Shown: positions 1-5,641 of the stretch, one piece after another | Position numbering within the stretch: the first letter of the stretch is position 1 | Layout: each line of letters opens with the position of its first letter | NCBI GenBank assembly: GCA_002505405.1 | Contig: DAVD01000005.1 | Coordinates: 1 to 10,792, forward strand | Reading direction: 5' to 3' | Length of the DNA stretch: 10,792 nt | From: Candidatus Poseidonia alphae | GTDB taxonomy: Archaea > Thermoplasmatota > Poseidoniia > Poseidoniales > Poseidoniaceae | Position numbers and translations under genes: made by a program | Notes under the pieces: generated by a model | What the model was told of the DNA's origin: nothing | What the model saw: only the letters and a program-made list of their open reading frames with translations | The model's database searches: none

Positions 1-32
1 CGGGTTTTGAGTGTTCGCTTTCAGTGAGGCTT

Positions 33-263
33 TCACAATGGTGTGCGTATGCCCATGGCTCGAACGACACACCAGCCTGCTCTTGCTTCGTAAATTGCAA
101 AGGCACCGCCAAGAGTCAGGCCGGCAACGGTGATCCATCCCGGTCCGAATGTGAGTACCTCTGCGGCCAGTAAGCCAGCGAGGAGAAGTGCTGCTGCAAT
201 CGAAACGACCCCACTAACGAAGCGTGCTACTTTCCCTCTGGCGTCAATATTGCATTGTGGCAT
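33..263 (-). CDS. Small two-helix membrane protein, DUF2892-like
   Basis: A 76-residue protein with a short polar N-terminus (residues 1-14, carrying the N-x-D-x-R start typical of DUF2892/YgaP-tail proteins), a hydrophobic helix at about 15-37, a GPG turn and a second hydrophobic helix at about 42-60, ending in a conserved-looking GWCVVRAMGI segment. This layout matches the small DUF2892 inner-membrane family, whose function is not firmly established. The start is supported by a TATA-like element (TATAT at 286-290) centred about 25 bp before the ATG, which would give a leaderless transcript. The tRNA-Thr gene lies 59 bp upstream on the same strand. Family assignment is by pattern only; that it is a real gene is likely from the promoter spacing and the clean two-helix profile. 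Confidence 0.6.
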   Translation of the reverse strand: MPQCNIDARGKVARFVSGVVSIAAALLLAGLLAAEVLTFGPGWITVAGLTLGGAFAIYEARAGWCVVRAMGIRTPL

Positions 264-282
264 GAACAGTGATTACGACCTG

Positions 283-293
283 GAGTATATCAA
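283..293 (-). promoter_or_regulatory. TATA-like promoter element of the DUF2892-like gene
   Basis: On the minus strand this reads TTGATATACTC. The TATA core is centred about 25 bp before the ATG at 263, the distance expected in archaea if transcription starts at or next to the start codon. The same 11 bp recur exactly at 5108-5118 in another promoter region. No Shine-Dalgarno sequence is seen before the ATG, in keeping with a leaderless mRNA. Confidence 0.5.
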
Positions 294-322
294 GAACTGT
301 TTTCAAACATCAAACGATGATG

Positions 323-399
323 TGGAGCCAACGGAGGGACTCGAACCCCCGACCGTCTGATTACAAATCAGACGCACTACCAGACTGTGCTACGTTGGC
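323..399 (-). tRNA. tRNA-Thr (anticodon UGU), CCA encoded
   Basis: A full cloverleaf can be folded on the minus strand. The acceptor stem GCCAACG/CGTTGGC (399-393 with 333-327) has seven perfect pairs. The D arm is GCAC/GTGC with GG in the loop. The anticodon stem TCTGA/TCAGA has loop TTTGTAA, so the anticodon is TGT (Thr, ACA codons). The variable region is five bases. The T stem GGGGG/CCCTC (one G-U) carries the loop TTCGAGT. The discriminator is U (326), followed by genome-encoded CCA (325-323). No intron is seen; the body is 74 nt. No strong TATA box is evident in the 98 bp between this gene and the aminotransferase, which diverges from it. Confidence 0.97.
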
Positions 400-498
400 T
401 TCATCCGTTGCGTGTGGGCACCCCTTGATGAATGAAGCGGATGGTCATCCAAGAAAAAGTGGGGTCAAGTCAAAGAACAATGGGGCTAACGGTGGGGC

Positions 499-1785
499 AT
501 GGATGATTCACCTGGTATGCAATTTTTGTCATCGCATGGCAAATCCAAAAGCGGCAGTGATGTCATCTTTAGCTGGTTTGCTCGCTATCAAAATGCCGCT
601 GGTGCAGGGGCAGATGCTGTCAACGGAACGGTAGGGGCCTTGCTTGAAAACGATGGAAGTCTTGCCATCAACACCGTTGTAGATTCTGCCTTGCGAGAAG
701 CACCTCCCGTAGAATTCGCCGCCTATGCTCCTCTCAAGGGCCTCCCGAACTTTCTTGACCTTGCCCAAACCTTGGCGCTTGGAGAACACCGTACCACGTT
801 GGAGCGTCTCGGTGTGAATGGAATGGCTACGGCCAGCCCGGGGGGCTCAGGGGCCTTGTTCTTAGCCGCTTCTAATTTCGCTGAACCCGGTCATTCAGTC
901 CTCCTTCGTGATCGGCATTGGGGGCCATACTCTGGTTTCTTGAAGGGATGCAATCTTGAGATTGCAACCTATCCACTCCTCCCAAAGAACGACGAGCCCG
1001 ACCATCCACATTTTGATGCTAACGGGTTTCAGAACGCTCTCGAATCATTGGCTACTACCCAATCAACGGTCATGACATGGCTGAATGACCCAGCTCACAA
1101 TCCTACTGGACTCTCCCTTCCCAGCGAAAGCAGATACGCCCTTCTCAATTTGTTCATGGAGAGTGCGACTCGACACGAAGACGTGGGTCATACGCTCCTT
1201 ATCGATGCAGCTTACCACCTGTACGCAGACGAACCTCATGGATGGGCAGAAACCATCCACGAGGCACTGGACAACGGGCTTCCTTGGCCCGAAAACCTCT
1301 TGATATGTTTTGCAGTTTCCCTTTCCAAATCGCATACCATCTACGGTCTAAGAACAGGGGCACTGGTTTGCATTCATCCAGATGAAGCCACCTTAGAAAA
1401 ATTACGGGAAGTCATGGGAGTTACTGGTCGCCAAACATGGTCGGCTGCTCCACGAATTGCCCAGTATGTTCTCAGTGAAATGCACGGGTCGGAAGAAGGC
1501 GGAGCGTCCTGGGGGAAGGAACGTGACCGACTCGCCTCTCTTTTGATTGAGCGTAGGGATGCGTTTGTCAAGGCATGTGCTGAATTGGAGGTGCCCGTTA
1601 ATCCAACCCATGATGGCTTCTTTGCGTGGTATGAATGCTCAGATCCTGTCGCAGTAGCCGAGGCATGCGCCGACATGCATGTCTATTTGGTTCCACTTAA
1701 CGGGGGTGTTCGGATTGGACTCTGCGCCATTCCACTTGAGCAAATACCCAAAGTCGCTGAAGCCCTCAAAGCAAGTCAACAATGA
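499..1785 (+). CDS. PLP-dependent class I aminotransferase (aspartate/aromatic type)
   Basis: A 428-residue fold-type I aminotransferase, which should move an amino group between an amino acid and a 2-oxo acid using PLP in the cytoplasm. Landmarks: a GLPNFLDLAQTL segment (81-92) like the GLPEF block of Asp/aromatic aminotransferases, the glycine-rich PGGSGAL cofactor loop (114-120), HNPTG (200-204), the PLP-ring aspartate D236 in LIDAAYH, the Schiff-base lysine K277 in SLSKSHTIYGLR, the phosphate-binding R285, and the carboxylate-binding R405 in GGVRIGLCAI. Length and block order fit the AspC/TyrB-like (I-alpha) branch better than the common archaeal I-gamma enzymes, though substrate cannot be read from sequence. 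The start at 499 follows a GGTG stretch (491-494); M7 (517) is an alternative. The next gene follows after 9 nt. Confidence 0.88.
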   Translation: MDDSPGMQFLSSHGKSKSGSDVIFSWFARYQNAAGAGADAVNGTVGALLENDGSLAINTVVDSALREAPPVEFAAYAPLKGLPNFLDLAQTLALGEHRTTLERLGVNGMATASPGGSGALFLAASNFAEPGHSVLLRDRHWGPYSGFLKGCNLEIATYPLLPKNDEPDHPHFDANGFQNALESLATTQSTVMTWLNDPAHNPTGLSLPSESRYALLNLFMESATRHEDVGHTLLIDAAYHLYADEPHGWAETIHEALDNGLPWPENLLICFAVSLSKSHTIYGLRTGALVCIHPDEATLEKLREVMGVTGRQTWSAAPRIAQYVLSEMHGSEEGGASWGKERDRLASLLIERRDAFVKACAELEVPVNPTHDGFFAWYECSDPVAVAEACADMHVYLVPLNGGVRIGLCAIPLEQIPKVAEALKASQQ

Positions 1786-1789
1786 TGTG
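1784..1789 (+). promoter_or_regulatory. Stop-embedded ribosome binding site for the zinc-ribbon gene
   Basis: GATGTG, one mismatch from GAGGTG (complement of the archaeal 16S 3' CACCTCC), lies 5 nt before the ATG at 1795. Its first two bases are the GA of the aminotransferase TGA stop, so termination and reinitiation are probably coupled. Confidence 0.45.
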
Positions 1790-1794
1790 ATTTC

Positions 1795-2172
1795 ATGACT
1801 CGTCTGTCCCGTGAGAATTTCCTCATTACCGGTTTTATTTGCATTGTTTTCGGTGCATTCATGACCGTTGCAGGCCTTGGTTCAATGGCCGTGACGGTGG
1901 GTTTGTTTGGAATTGTATTTTTCTTGGTCGGTATGACGATGAGTCGACAGGTCGGTATGTCTCCCGAAGCCGTTGCTGAATGGTCTCCTGGCGGTGAAAT
2001 GCTTCCGGATGCTGGGCGCGTGATGTACAGAGTTGACGTGACTCTTGATGAGCCGGTTCGTTCCTCAATTTTATGCGGTCCGTGCGGTCATGTTGAATTG
2101 GTTGTGGGGGGCAAACCGTCCACGTATACCTGCCCCTCCTGCAAGATGATGCTGTGGGATGAAGAAGAATAA
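1795..2172 (+). CDS. Two-helix membrane protein with C-terminal zinc ribbon
   Basis: A 125-residue protein of unrecognised family. Two hydrophobic helices lie at about 9-28 and 31-49, then a linker and a C-terminal domain containing CGPC (94-97) and CPSC (113-116), a CxxC-x15-CxxC arrangement typical of zinc ribbons, ending in an acidic DEEE tail. With both termini on the same side, the zinc ribbon is most simply placed in the cytoplasm, attached to the membrane. It sits 9 nt after the aminotransferase with a Shine-Dalgarno-like sequence in the upstream stop, so the two genes are likely one transcript. Small membrane zinc ribbons of this kind are common in archaea and often lack an assigned role; I infer metal binding and anchoring only. 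Confidence 0.78.
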   Translation: MTRLSRENFLITGFICIVFGAFMTVAGLGSMAVTVGLFGIVFFLVGMTMSRQVGMSPEAVAEWSPGGEMLPDAGRVMYRVDVTLDEPVRSSILCGPCGHVELVVGGKPSTYTCPSCKMMLWDEEE

Positions 2173-2191
2173 CTTCGCAACATTTGAATCA

Positions 2192-2198
2192 TTTTAGA
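2192..2198 (+). promoter_or_regulatory. Possible TATA box before pheS
   Basis: TTTTAGA in the 62-bp gap between the zinc-ribbon gene and pheS. A start 25 bp downstream would fall near 2220, leaving a leader of about 15 nt. The match is weak and read-through from the upstream operon is equally possible. Confidence 0.25.
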
Positions 2199-2234
2199 CG
2201 GTGATTTCAAGTCGGGTGTTCTGCTGGAAGATGC

Positions 2235-3719
2235 ATGGATGCTCCGAATCTGCTGAATCCAGAGCGACGGATGTTGCTCAAGATGCAGCAAAGCGAGCAG
2301 ACCGTTTGGTCGCTCGAAGAAATTTTGGTGGCGTGTGAATGGTCCGACCAAGCCGTTGCAGTTGGAGCGGGTCACGGCCTTGAGAATCATGGTTTTGTTA
2401 CAGTTGAAGAACACCTGACCACTGAAATCCGGTTGGATGCAGAAGGCGAGAAAGCCATTGCATCTGGACTTCTTGAACAGCGACTGTGGGATTGGATGAC
2501 CGCTGTCAATGAACCATCCATGCGAGCATTACAAACCGAATTTGAGCGCCATGAAGCAGGACCTGGTGTCGGATTACTCAAACAACTCGGAGTGAGTATT
2601 GACGGTGGTATTCTCGTTGCTCAAGACCCTTCCCATGTTGAATTGGTTCTCAAAAAGCGTCTGGATTTTCTTAATGCTTTGCCGGCTGAAATGGTTCAAA
2701 TAGATAGCGAAATGCTCCACCACTTTAGACAACGCAAGGGCTTGATCACTTCGCTGGAACAAACGATTCGGTCATGGTCGATCACCGTTGCGGGAAATGC
2801 AGTACTTGGTGAACAATTGAAGGAAAGTGTGGTCATTTCGGAACTCACTCCTGAATTGCTTCAAACCGATGATTGGAAGGATGCCGAATTCAGAGCCTTT
2901 GATGTAACGCTTGAATCAGCAACACCCCGTCGAGGACGAAGCCATCCAATGCAAGCCTTGATCGAACGAATTCGTTCGGTGTTCTTGGAAATGGGATTCT
3001 CGGAACTGGTCGATGATTATGTTCAAACGGCCGGGTGGAACATGGATGCTCTCTTTATTCCCCAAGACCACCCTGCTCGGGAAATGCAAGATACATTCTA
3101 CCTCAAAGAGCCTGCGAAAATGGAATTGTCAGAGGATTTGATGGGCAAATGGAAGTCCATCCACGAACATGGTGGAGGTACAGGTTCCACTGGATGGGGC
3201 GGCTCTTTTTCTTTTGATACTGCCCAACGTCCTCTTCTTCGAACCCACACGACAGTGAACACCATTCAATACCTCGCTCAACATCCAAAAGAAGCATGTC
3301 GGGTCTTTTCTGTTGACCGGGTGTTCCGTAAGGAAGCGATTGACCGCACCCACTTGCCCGAATTTCACCAGATTGAAGGCATCATCATGGAAGAAGGAGC
3401 CAACCTACAGATGTTGGTTACGACACTCAAGACCTTCTATGCGAAAATGGGATACCCAGAAGTCCGAGTTCGACCTGCTTACTTCCCATACACGGAACCA
3501 AGCCTTGAAATCGAGGTCAAATGGCATGGGAAATGGCTTGAACTGGGTGGAGCAGGTATTTTCCGCCCCGAAGTCACTGAGCCTCTAGGCATTGAATCTC
3601 CAGTACTGGCTTGGGGGATGGGGCTTGAGCGCCTCGCTATGCTCGTCCTCGGACTTGACGATATTCGCCAACTTTACATTTCTGATTTGGATTGGCTTCG
3701 GCAGCAGCCTCTGCTTTGA
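2235..3719 (+). CDS. pheS: Phenylalanine--tRNA ligase alpha subunit
   Basis: A 494-residue class II aminoacyl-tRNA synthetase subunit that, with PheT, charges tRNA-Phe with phenylalanine using ATP. Residues 1 to about 90 look like the N-terminal winged-helix region of archaeal/eukaryotic PheS (ERRMLLKMQQ, then the EEILVACEW block). The catalytic core follows: motif 1 around 232-258 (RGRSHPMQALIERIR), motif 2 with LLRTHTT (334-340) and VFRKEAIDRTHLPEFHQIEG (363-382), the phenylalanine-pocket stretch FPYTEPS (417-423) and GGAGIFRPEV (438-447), and motif 3 GMGLERLAM (461-469). Length is normal for the archaeal form. The gene stands in a rightward cluster, but pheT is not next to it; the genes after it are YbjQ family. 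The stop codon lies inside the first copy of a 13-bp direct repeat. Confidence 0.97.
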   Translation: MDAPNLLNPERRMLLKMQQSEQTVWSLEEILVACEWSDQAVAVGAGHGLENHGFVTVEEHLTTEIRLDAEGEKAIASGLLEQRLWDWMTAVNEPSMRALQTEFERHEAGPGVGLLKQLGVSIDGGILVAQDPSHVELVLKKRLDFLNALPAEMVQIDSEMLHHFRQRKGLITSLEQTIRSWSITVAGNAVLGEQLKESVVISELTPELLQTDDWKDAEFRAFDVTLESATPRRGRSHPMQALIERIRSVFLEMGFSELVDDYVQTAGWNMDALFIPQDHPAREMQDTFYLKEPAKMELSEDLMGKWKSIHEHGGGTGSTGWGGSFSFDTAQRPLLRTHTTVNTIQYLAQHPKEACRVFSVDRVFRKEAIDRTHLPEFHQIEGIIMEEGANLQMLVTTLKTFYAKMGYPEVRVRPAYFPYTEPSLEIEVKWHGKWLELGGAGIFRPEVTEPLGIESPVLAWGMGLERLAMLVLGLDDIRQLYISDLDWLRQQPLL

Positions 3720-3747
3720 TGGAGTAACCCTAACTTTGATAGAGTAA
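3715..3747 (+). repeat. 13-bp direct repeat with 20-bp period before the YbjQ pair
   Basis: TTTGATGGAGTAA (3715-3727) and TTTGATAGAGTAA (3735-3747) match at 12 of 13 positions and are offset by 20 bp, about two helical turns. The first copy contains the pheS stop codon; the second falls where the TATA/BRE region of the next gene should be. This could be a two-site operator or a promoter duplication. Confidence 0.6.
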
Positions 3748-3749
3748 AT
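3735..3749 (+). promoter_or_regulatory. Probable promoter of the YbjQ pair
   Basis: The TTTGATAGAGTAAAT stretch lies about 17-31 bp before the ATG at 3766, at the archaeal TATA-box distance for a leaderless or nearly leaderless transcript. It resembles the TTGATATACTC element seen at two other promoters in this window. No Shine-Dalgarno sequence precedes the ATG. Confidence 0.4.
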
Positions 3750-3765
3750 CCGTCCTACTCTGTAT

Positions 3766-4104
3766 ATGGAACCCCCTCAAACCATCTCTCTGATGCTTTC
3801 CAACGTTGAAACAATCCCTGGCCATTCCGTAGTCTCTTCACTCGGATTGGTCACCGGTTCTACCGTACGTGCAAAGCATATCGGGAAAGATATTTTTGCT
3901 GGTTTAAAGAACATCGTTGGGGGAGAGCTCAAGGCCTATACAGAATTGCTCAACGAGTCGAGAAACGAAGCCCTTCAACGAATGATGGCTGACGCAAATT
4001 CACGAGGAGCAAATGCAATTGTGAACGTCCGCTTTGCAACCTCCAACGTTGCTGCGGGTGCATCTGAACTTTTCTGTTACGGCACTGCAGTCGTCGTCCA
4101 GTGA
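3766..4104 (+). CDS. YbjQ/UPF0145 family protein (soluble)
   Basis: A 112-residue protein with the YbjQ (UPF0145, 'putative heavy-metal-binding') layout: an N-terminal strand and SNVETIPGHSVVSSLGLVTGSTV (about 12-34, where the family has T-x-E-x-I-x-G-Y..LG.VSG), a central helix with GGELKAYTELLNESRNEALQRM (52-73), then RGANAIVNVRFATS (80-93) and a closing GTAVVVQ strand. These proteins form oligomeric ring-like assemblies in known structures, but a molecular role is not settled. There is no signal peptide or membrane helix, so it is cytoplasmic. The next gene encodes a membrane-anchored relative and starts 9 nt later, which suggests the two products work together, perhaps as a mixed assembly at the membrane. 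Confidence 0.88.
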   Translation: MEPPQTISLMLSNVETIPGHSVVSSLGLVTGSTVRAKHIGKDIFAGLKNIVGGELKAYTELLNESRNEALQRMMADANSRGANAIVNVRFATSNVAAGASELFCYGTAVVVQ

Positions 4105-4108
4105 GGCG
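4103..4108 (+). promoter_or_regulatory. Stop-embedded ribosome binding site for the second YbjQ gene
   Basis: GAGGCG, one mismatch from GAGGTG, begins inside the TGA stop of the upstream gene and sits 5 nt before the ATG at 4114. It supports that start and coupled translation of the two YbjQ proteins. Confidence 0.55.
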
Positions 4109-4113
4109 AGGAC

Positions 4114-4602
4114 ATGGATTTTGAACTCATTCTATTTATTCTCCTTGCGTTATTCGCACCTCTTGCTTTTCCCTTATTTTCTTGGGCCATCGGCCGTTGG
4201 TATCAGGGCACGCTCTTGAATGCGCTTAACGAACAAGAGAAGCAACAGAATGATGCATTTGGGGGTCACCTCGTTGGTTCTACGTCAAGCAAGATGACCA
4301 CTCTTTCCGCACAGAGTTCAGTACTTCTCCATACAAGCATTGTTGTTGGTCCGTCCATAGGGCAGATGTTCTTCATGTGGGGTAAATCCATTTTTGGCGG
4401 ACGACTTCATTCCTATGATGTCGTCATTCAATACGGGCGAAGAGAGGTTACTCGCCGGTTGCAGGAACAAGCAACTCAACTCGGCTGTTCATCCATCGTC
4501 AATCTACGTATCGAAACTTCGACCATCAGTTTTGCAAAAAATCAGAAAAATAAGACATCGTCAATGGAATTCTTAGCCTATGCTACCGGAATTCGTAACT
4601 GA
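4114..4602 (+). CDS. YbjQ-like protein with N-terminal membrane anchor
   Basis: A 162-residue protein. Residues 4-27 form one hydrophobic helix, followed by a polar linker (30-60) and a divergent YbjQ-like domain: a strand region around 63-78, a GGRLHSYDVVIQYGRREVTRRLQEQATQLG helix (95-124) matching the GGE..Y.....ARE.A.....A..LGAN block of the family, then SSIVNLRIETSTIS (126-139) and a final FLAYATGIRN strand. It looks like a membrane-tethered paralogue of the gene just upstream, to which it is closely coupled. The insertion KNQKNKTSS (142-150) lengthens the last turn. Family membership rests on the shared block order and adjacency; overall identity is low. Its 3' end converges on the next gene with only 3 bp between stop codons. 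Confidence 0.8.
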   Translation: MDFELILFILLALFAPLAFPLFSWAIGRWYQGTLLNALNEQEKQQNDAFGGHLVGSTSSKMTTLSAQSSVLLHTSIVVGPSIGQMFFMWGKSIFGGRLHSYDVVIQYGRREVTRRLQEQATQLGCSSIVNLRIETSTISFAKNQKNKTSSMEFLAYATGIRN

Positions 4603-4610
4603 TTTTTATT
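4603..4610 (+). terminator. Short T-rich stretch at the end of the YbjQ pair
   Basis: TTTTTATT directly follows the stop codon at 4602. Archaeal terminators are often simple T-runs, so this may end the rightward transcript, but the run is short and also holds the stop codon of the convergent gene. Confidence 0.35.
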
Positions 4611-5079
4611 CCCACTCTTCTCGAAATCGCTCCCGGCGACCGACAGCTTCGTCTGTTGAATGTTCTCCATCGGGTGTTGCTTCACCAGGGTCAATGAACG
4701 TTGTATTCTTCTCAAATTCATCATCGTTGTTGTTGGCCTCCATTTGGTGATGAAGAAATCTCTTGAAGTTCTCTTTGCTGGCTGCTTTGAAATTGAAATC
4801 CTCCTCATCACCGTTTGATTCCCGATTACGCCTTCGTTCCATTCGTTCGTCGTTCATTCGCTGACGATGCCGTTGCTGCCAGAACATTTGAAACAACATT
4901 CGCTGCATCTTTGGGTCTTCCGTTAACGGATGTTCATCGGGCCATTCAAACTCCATCACCTGTTGAATGAAGGCGTTGTACACGGTGAGGAACTTCTCCA
5001 TGTCTTCAATGGTGGTATCAGCATCAGATTCCAGTGTGGTTTCATCGTTTTCTTCTGCACTTTTGTCGTTTTCGTCCAT
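4606..5079 (-). CDS. Small acidic, probably disordered protein
   Basis: With the start at 5079 the product has 157 residues. Residues 1-25 are almost wholly D/E/N/S/T. One helical core follows at about 23-80, with a WPDEHP turn at 46-51 and MLFQMFWQQR at 61-70. Then comes a basic RMERRRNR patch (79-86) and a long charged, low-complexity tail ending RERFREEWE. No known family is recognised. The open frame runs on to 5226, but the extra 49 codons overlap ribK on the other strand and lie above the shared promoter, so I use the internal ATG. The mixed charge and Asn/Asp tracts suggest a flexible protein that may bind a partner through the 25-85 helix; this is inference. It is convergent with the YbjQ pair and divergent from ribK. 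Confidence 0.62.
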   Translation of the reverse strand: MDENDKSAEENDETTLESDADTTIEDMEKFLTVYNAFIQQVMEFEWPDEHPLTEDPKMQRMLFQMFWQQRHRQRMNDERMERRRNRESNGDEEDFNFKAASKENFKRFLHHQMEANNNDDEFEKNTTFIDPGEATPDGEHSTDEAVGRRERFREEWE

Positions 5080-5107
5080 GTCATTCGCCGAGGAATAAAT
5101 TGGTTGA

Positions 5108-5118
5108 GAGTATATCAA
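5108..5118. promoter_or_regulatory. Shared TATA element between ribK and the acidic protein gene
   Basis: GAGTATATCAA on the plus strand, TTGATATACTC on the minus strand. The core is centred about 28 bp before the ribK ATG (5141) and about 34 bp before the ATG of the divergent gene (5079). An alternative for the leftward gene is ATTTATT (5094-5100 on the minus strand), but it lies only 15-21 bp before that ATG. The 11-mer is identical to the promoter element at 283-293. Confidence 0.5.
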
Positions 5119-5140
5119 CTCCCGAGGTGGATGAGAACGC

Positions 5141-5641
5141 ATGCTCAAAAAGGGGAAATCTGTCGGGGGTACCATGGAACTGGTCGGGATCGTGAGTAGC
5201 GGGCTAGGCAGAGCACATGTTTTCATGGCGCAGCCCCACTATCAGGAACAGTTCCGTGAGATTCTAGGTCAGACTGCTTGGCCGGGCACACTCAATGTCC
5301 ACATCGAGCCGAGCATCTTGAGCCAATACATCGCTCTGCGCCAACGAGCCGGAATTGATACACTTGACGCTCCAAAACAATCCAGGGAGGATGCACAACA
5401 TCATGACGTATCCGCCTACGAACTGATACGGGTTCGCGGTTTTCTGCGAGACGGTGTATCGTTTGGAGGAGCCTCAGCGTTTGAAGCCACCATCACAAGC
5501 AACGATGTTTCGATGAAATGCGCCCTGCTCATTCCTGATTTAACCCGTCATGTTGATGTTATCGAAGTGATTTCTTCAGCGTTTCTTAGAGAACATTTTG
5601 ACCTACGCGATGGCGATGAAGTAACGCTTTCACTCCCTTGA
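5141..5641 (+). CDS. ribK: CTP-dependent riboflavin kinase
   Basis: A 166-residue archaeal riboflavin kinase (DUF120 family), which makes FMN from riboflavin with CTP rather than ATP as phosphate donor. Family marks in order: ELVGIVSSGLGRAHVFM (13-29, the G-x-V-x-SGLG-x-G-x-x-F nucleotide loop), WPGTLNVHI (47-55, with T50 and N52 at the metal-binding positions known from the Methanocaldococcus enzyme), VRGFLRDGVSFGGASAF (98-114), ALLIPDLTRHVDVIEVISSAFLRE (128-151) and LRDGDEV (155-161). It is somewhat longer than the Methanocaldococcus enzyme because of an insert at about 62-92. The first ATG (5141) suits the TATA element at 5111-5116; M12 (5174) is the family-typical start and cannot be excluded. 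It converges on truA, overlapping it by 12 bp. Confidence 0.95.
   Translation: MLKKGKSVGGTMELVGIVSSGLGRAHVFMAQPHYQEQFREILGQTAWPGTLNVHIEPSILSQYIALRQRAGIDTLDAPKQSREDAQHHDVSAYELIRVRGFLRDGVSFGGASAFEATITSNDVSMKCALLIPDLTRHVDVIEVISSAFLREHFDLRDGDEVTLSLP

Noticed and set aside
1..32. Window edge after the DUF2892-like stop codon
   Set aside because: Too short to support any feature; no T-run or hairpin is clear.
269..634. Plus-strand open frame of 121 codons over the tRNA and aminotransferase start
   Set aside because: It runs antisense through a well-folded tRNA gene and then out of frame with the aminotransferase.
949..966. Perfect 7-bp inverted repeat TGCAATC with a 4-nt loop
   Set aside because: It lies well inside the aminotransferase coding sequence and encodes ordinary residues (CNLEIAT); no reason to see it as a regulatory site.
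5080..5226. N-terminal extension of the acidic protein frame
   Set aside because: It crosses the shared TATA element and overlaps ribK; its composition differs from the rest of the protein.
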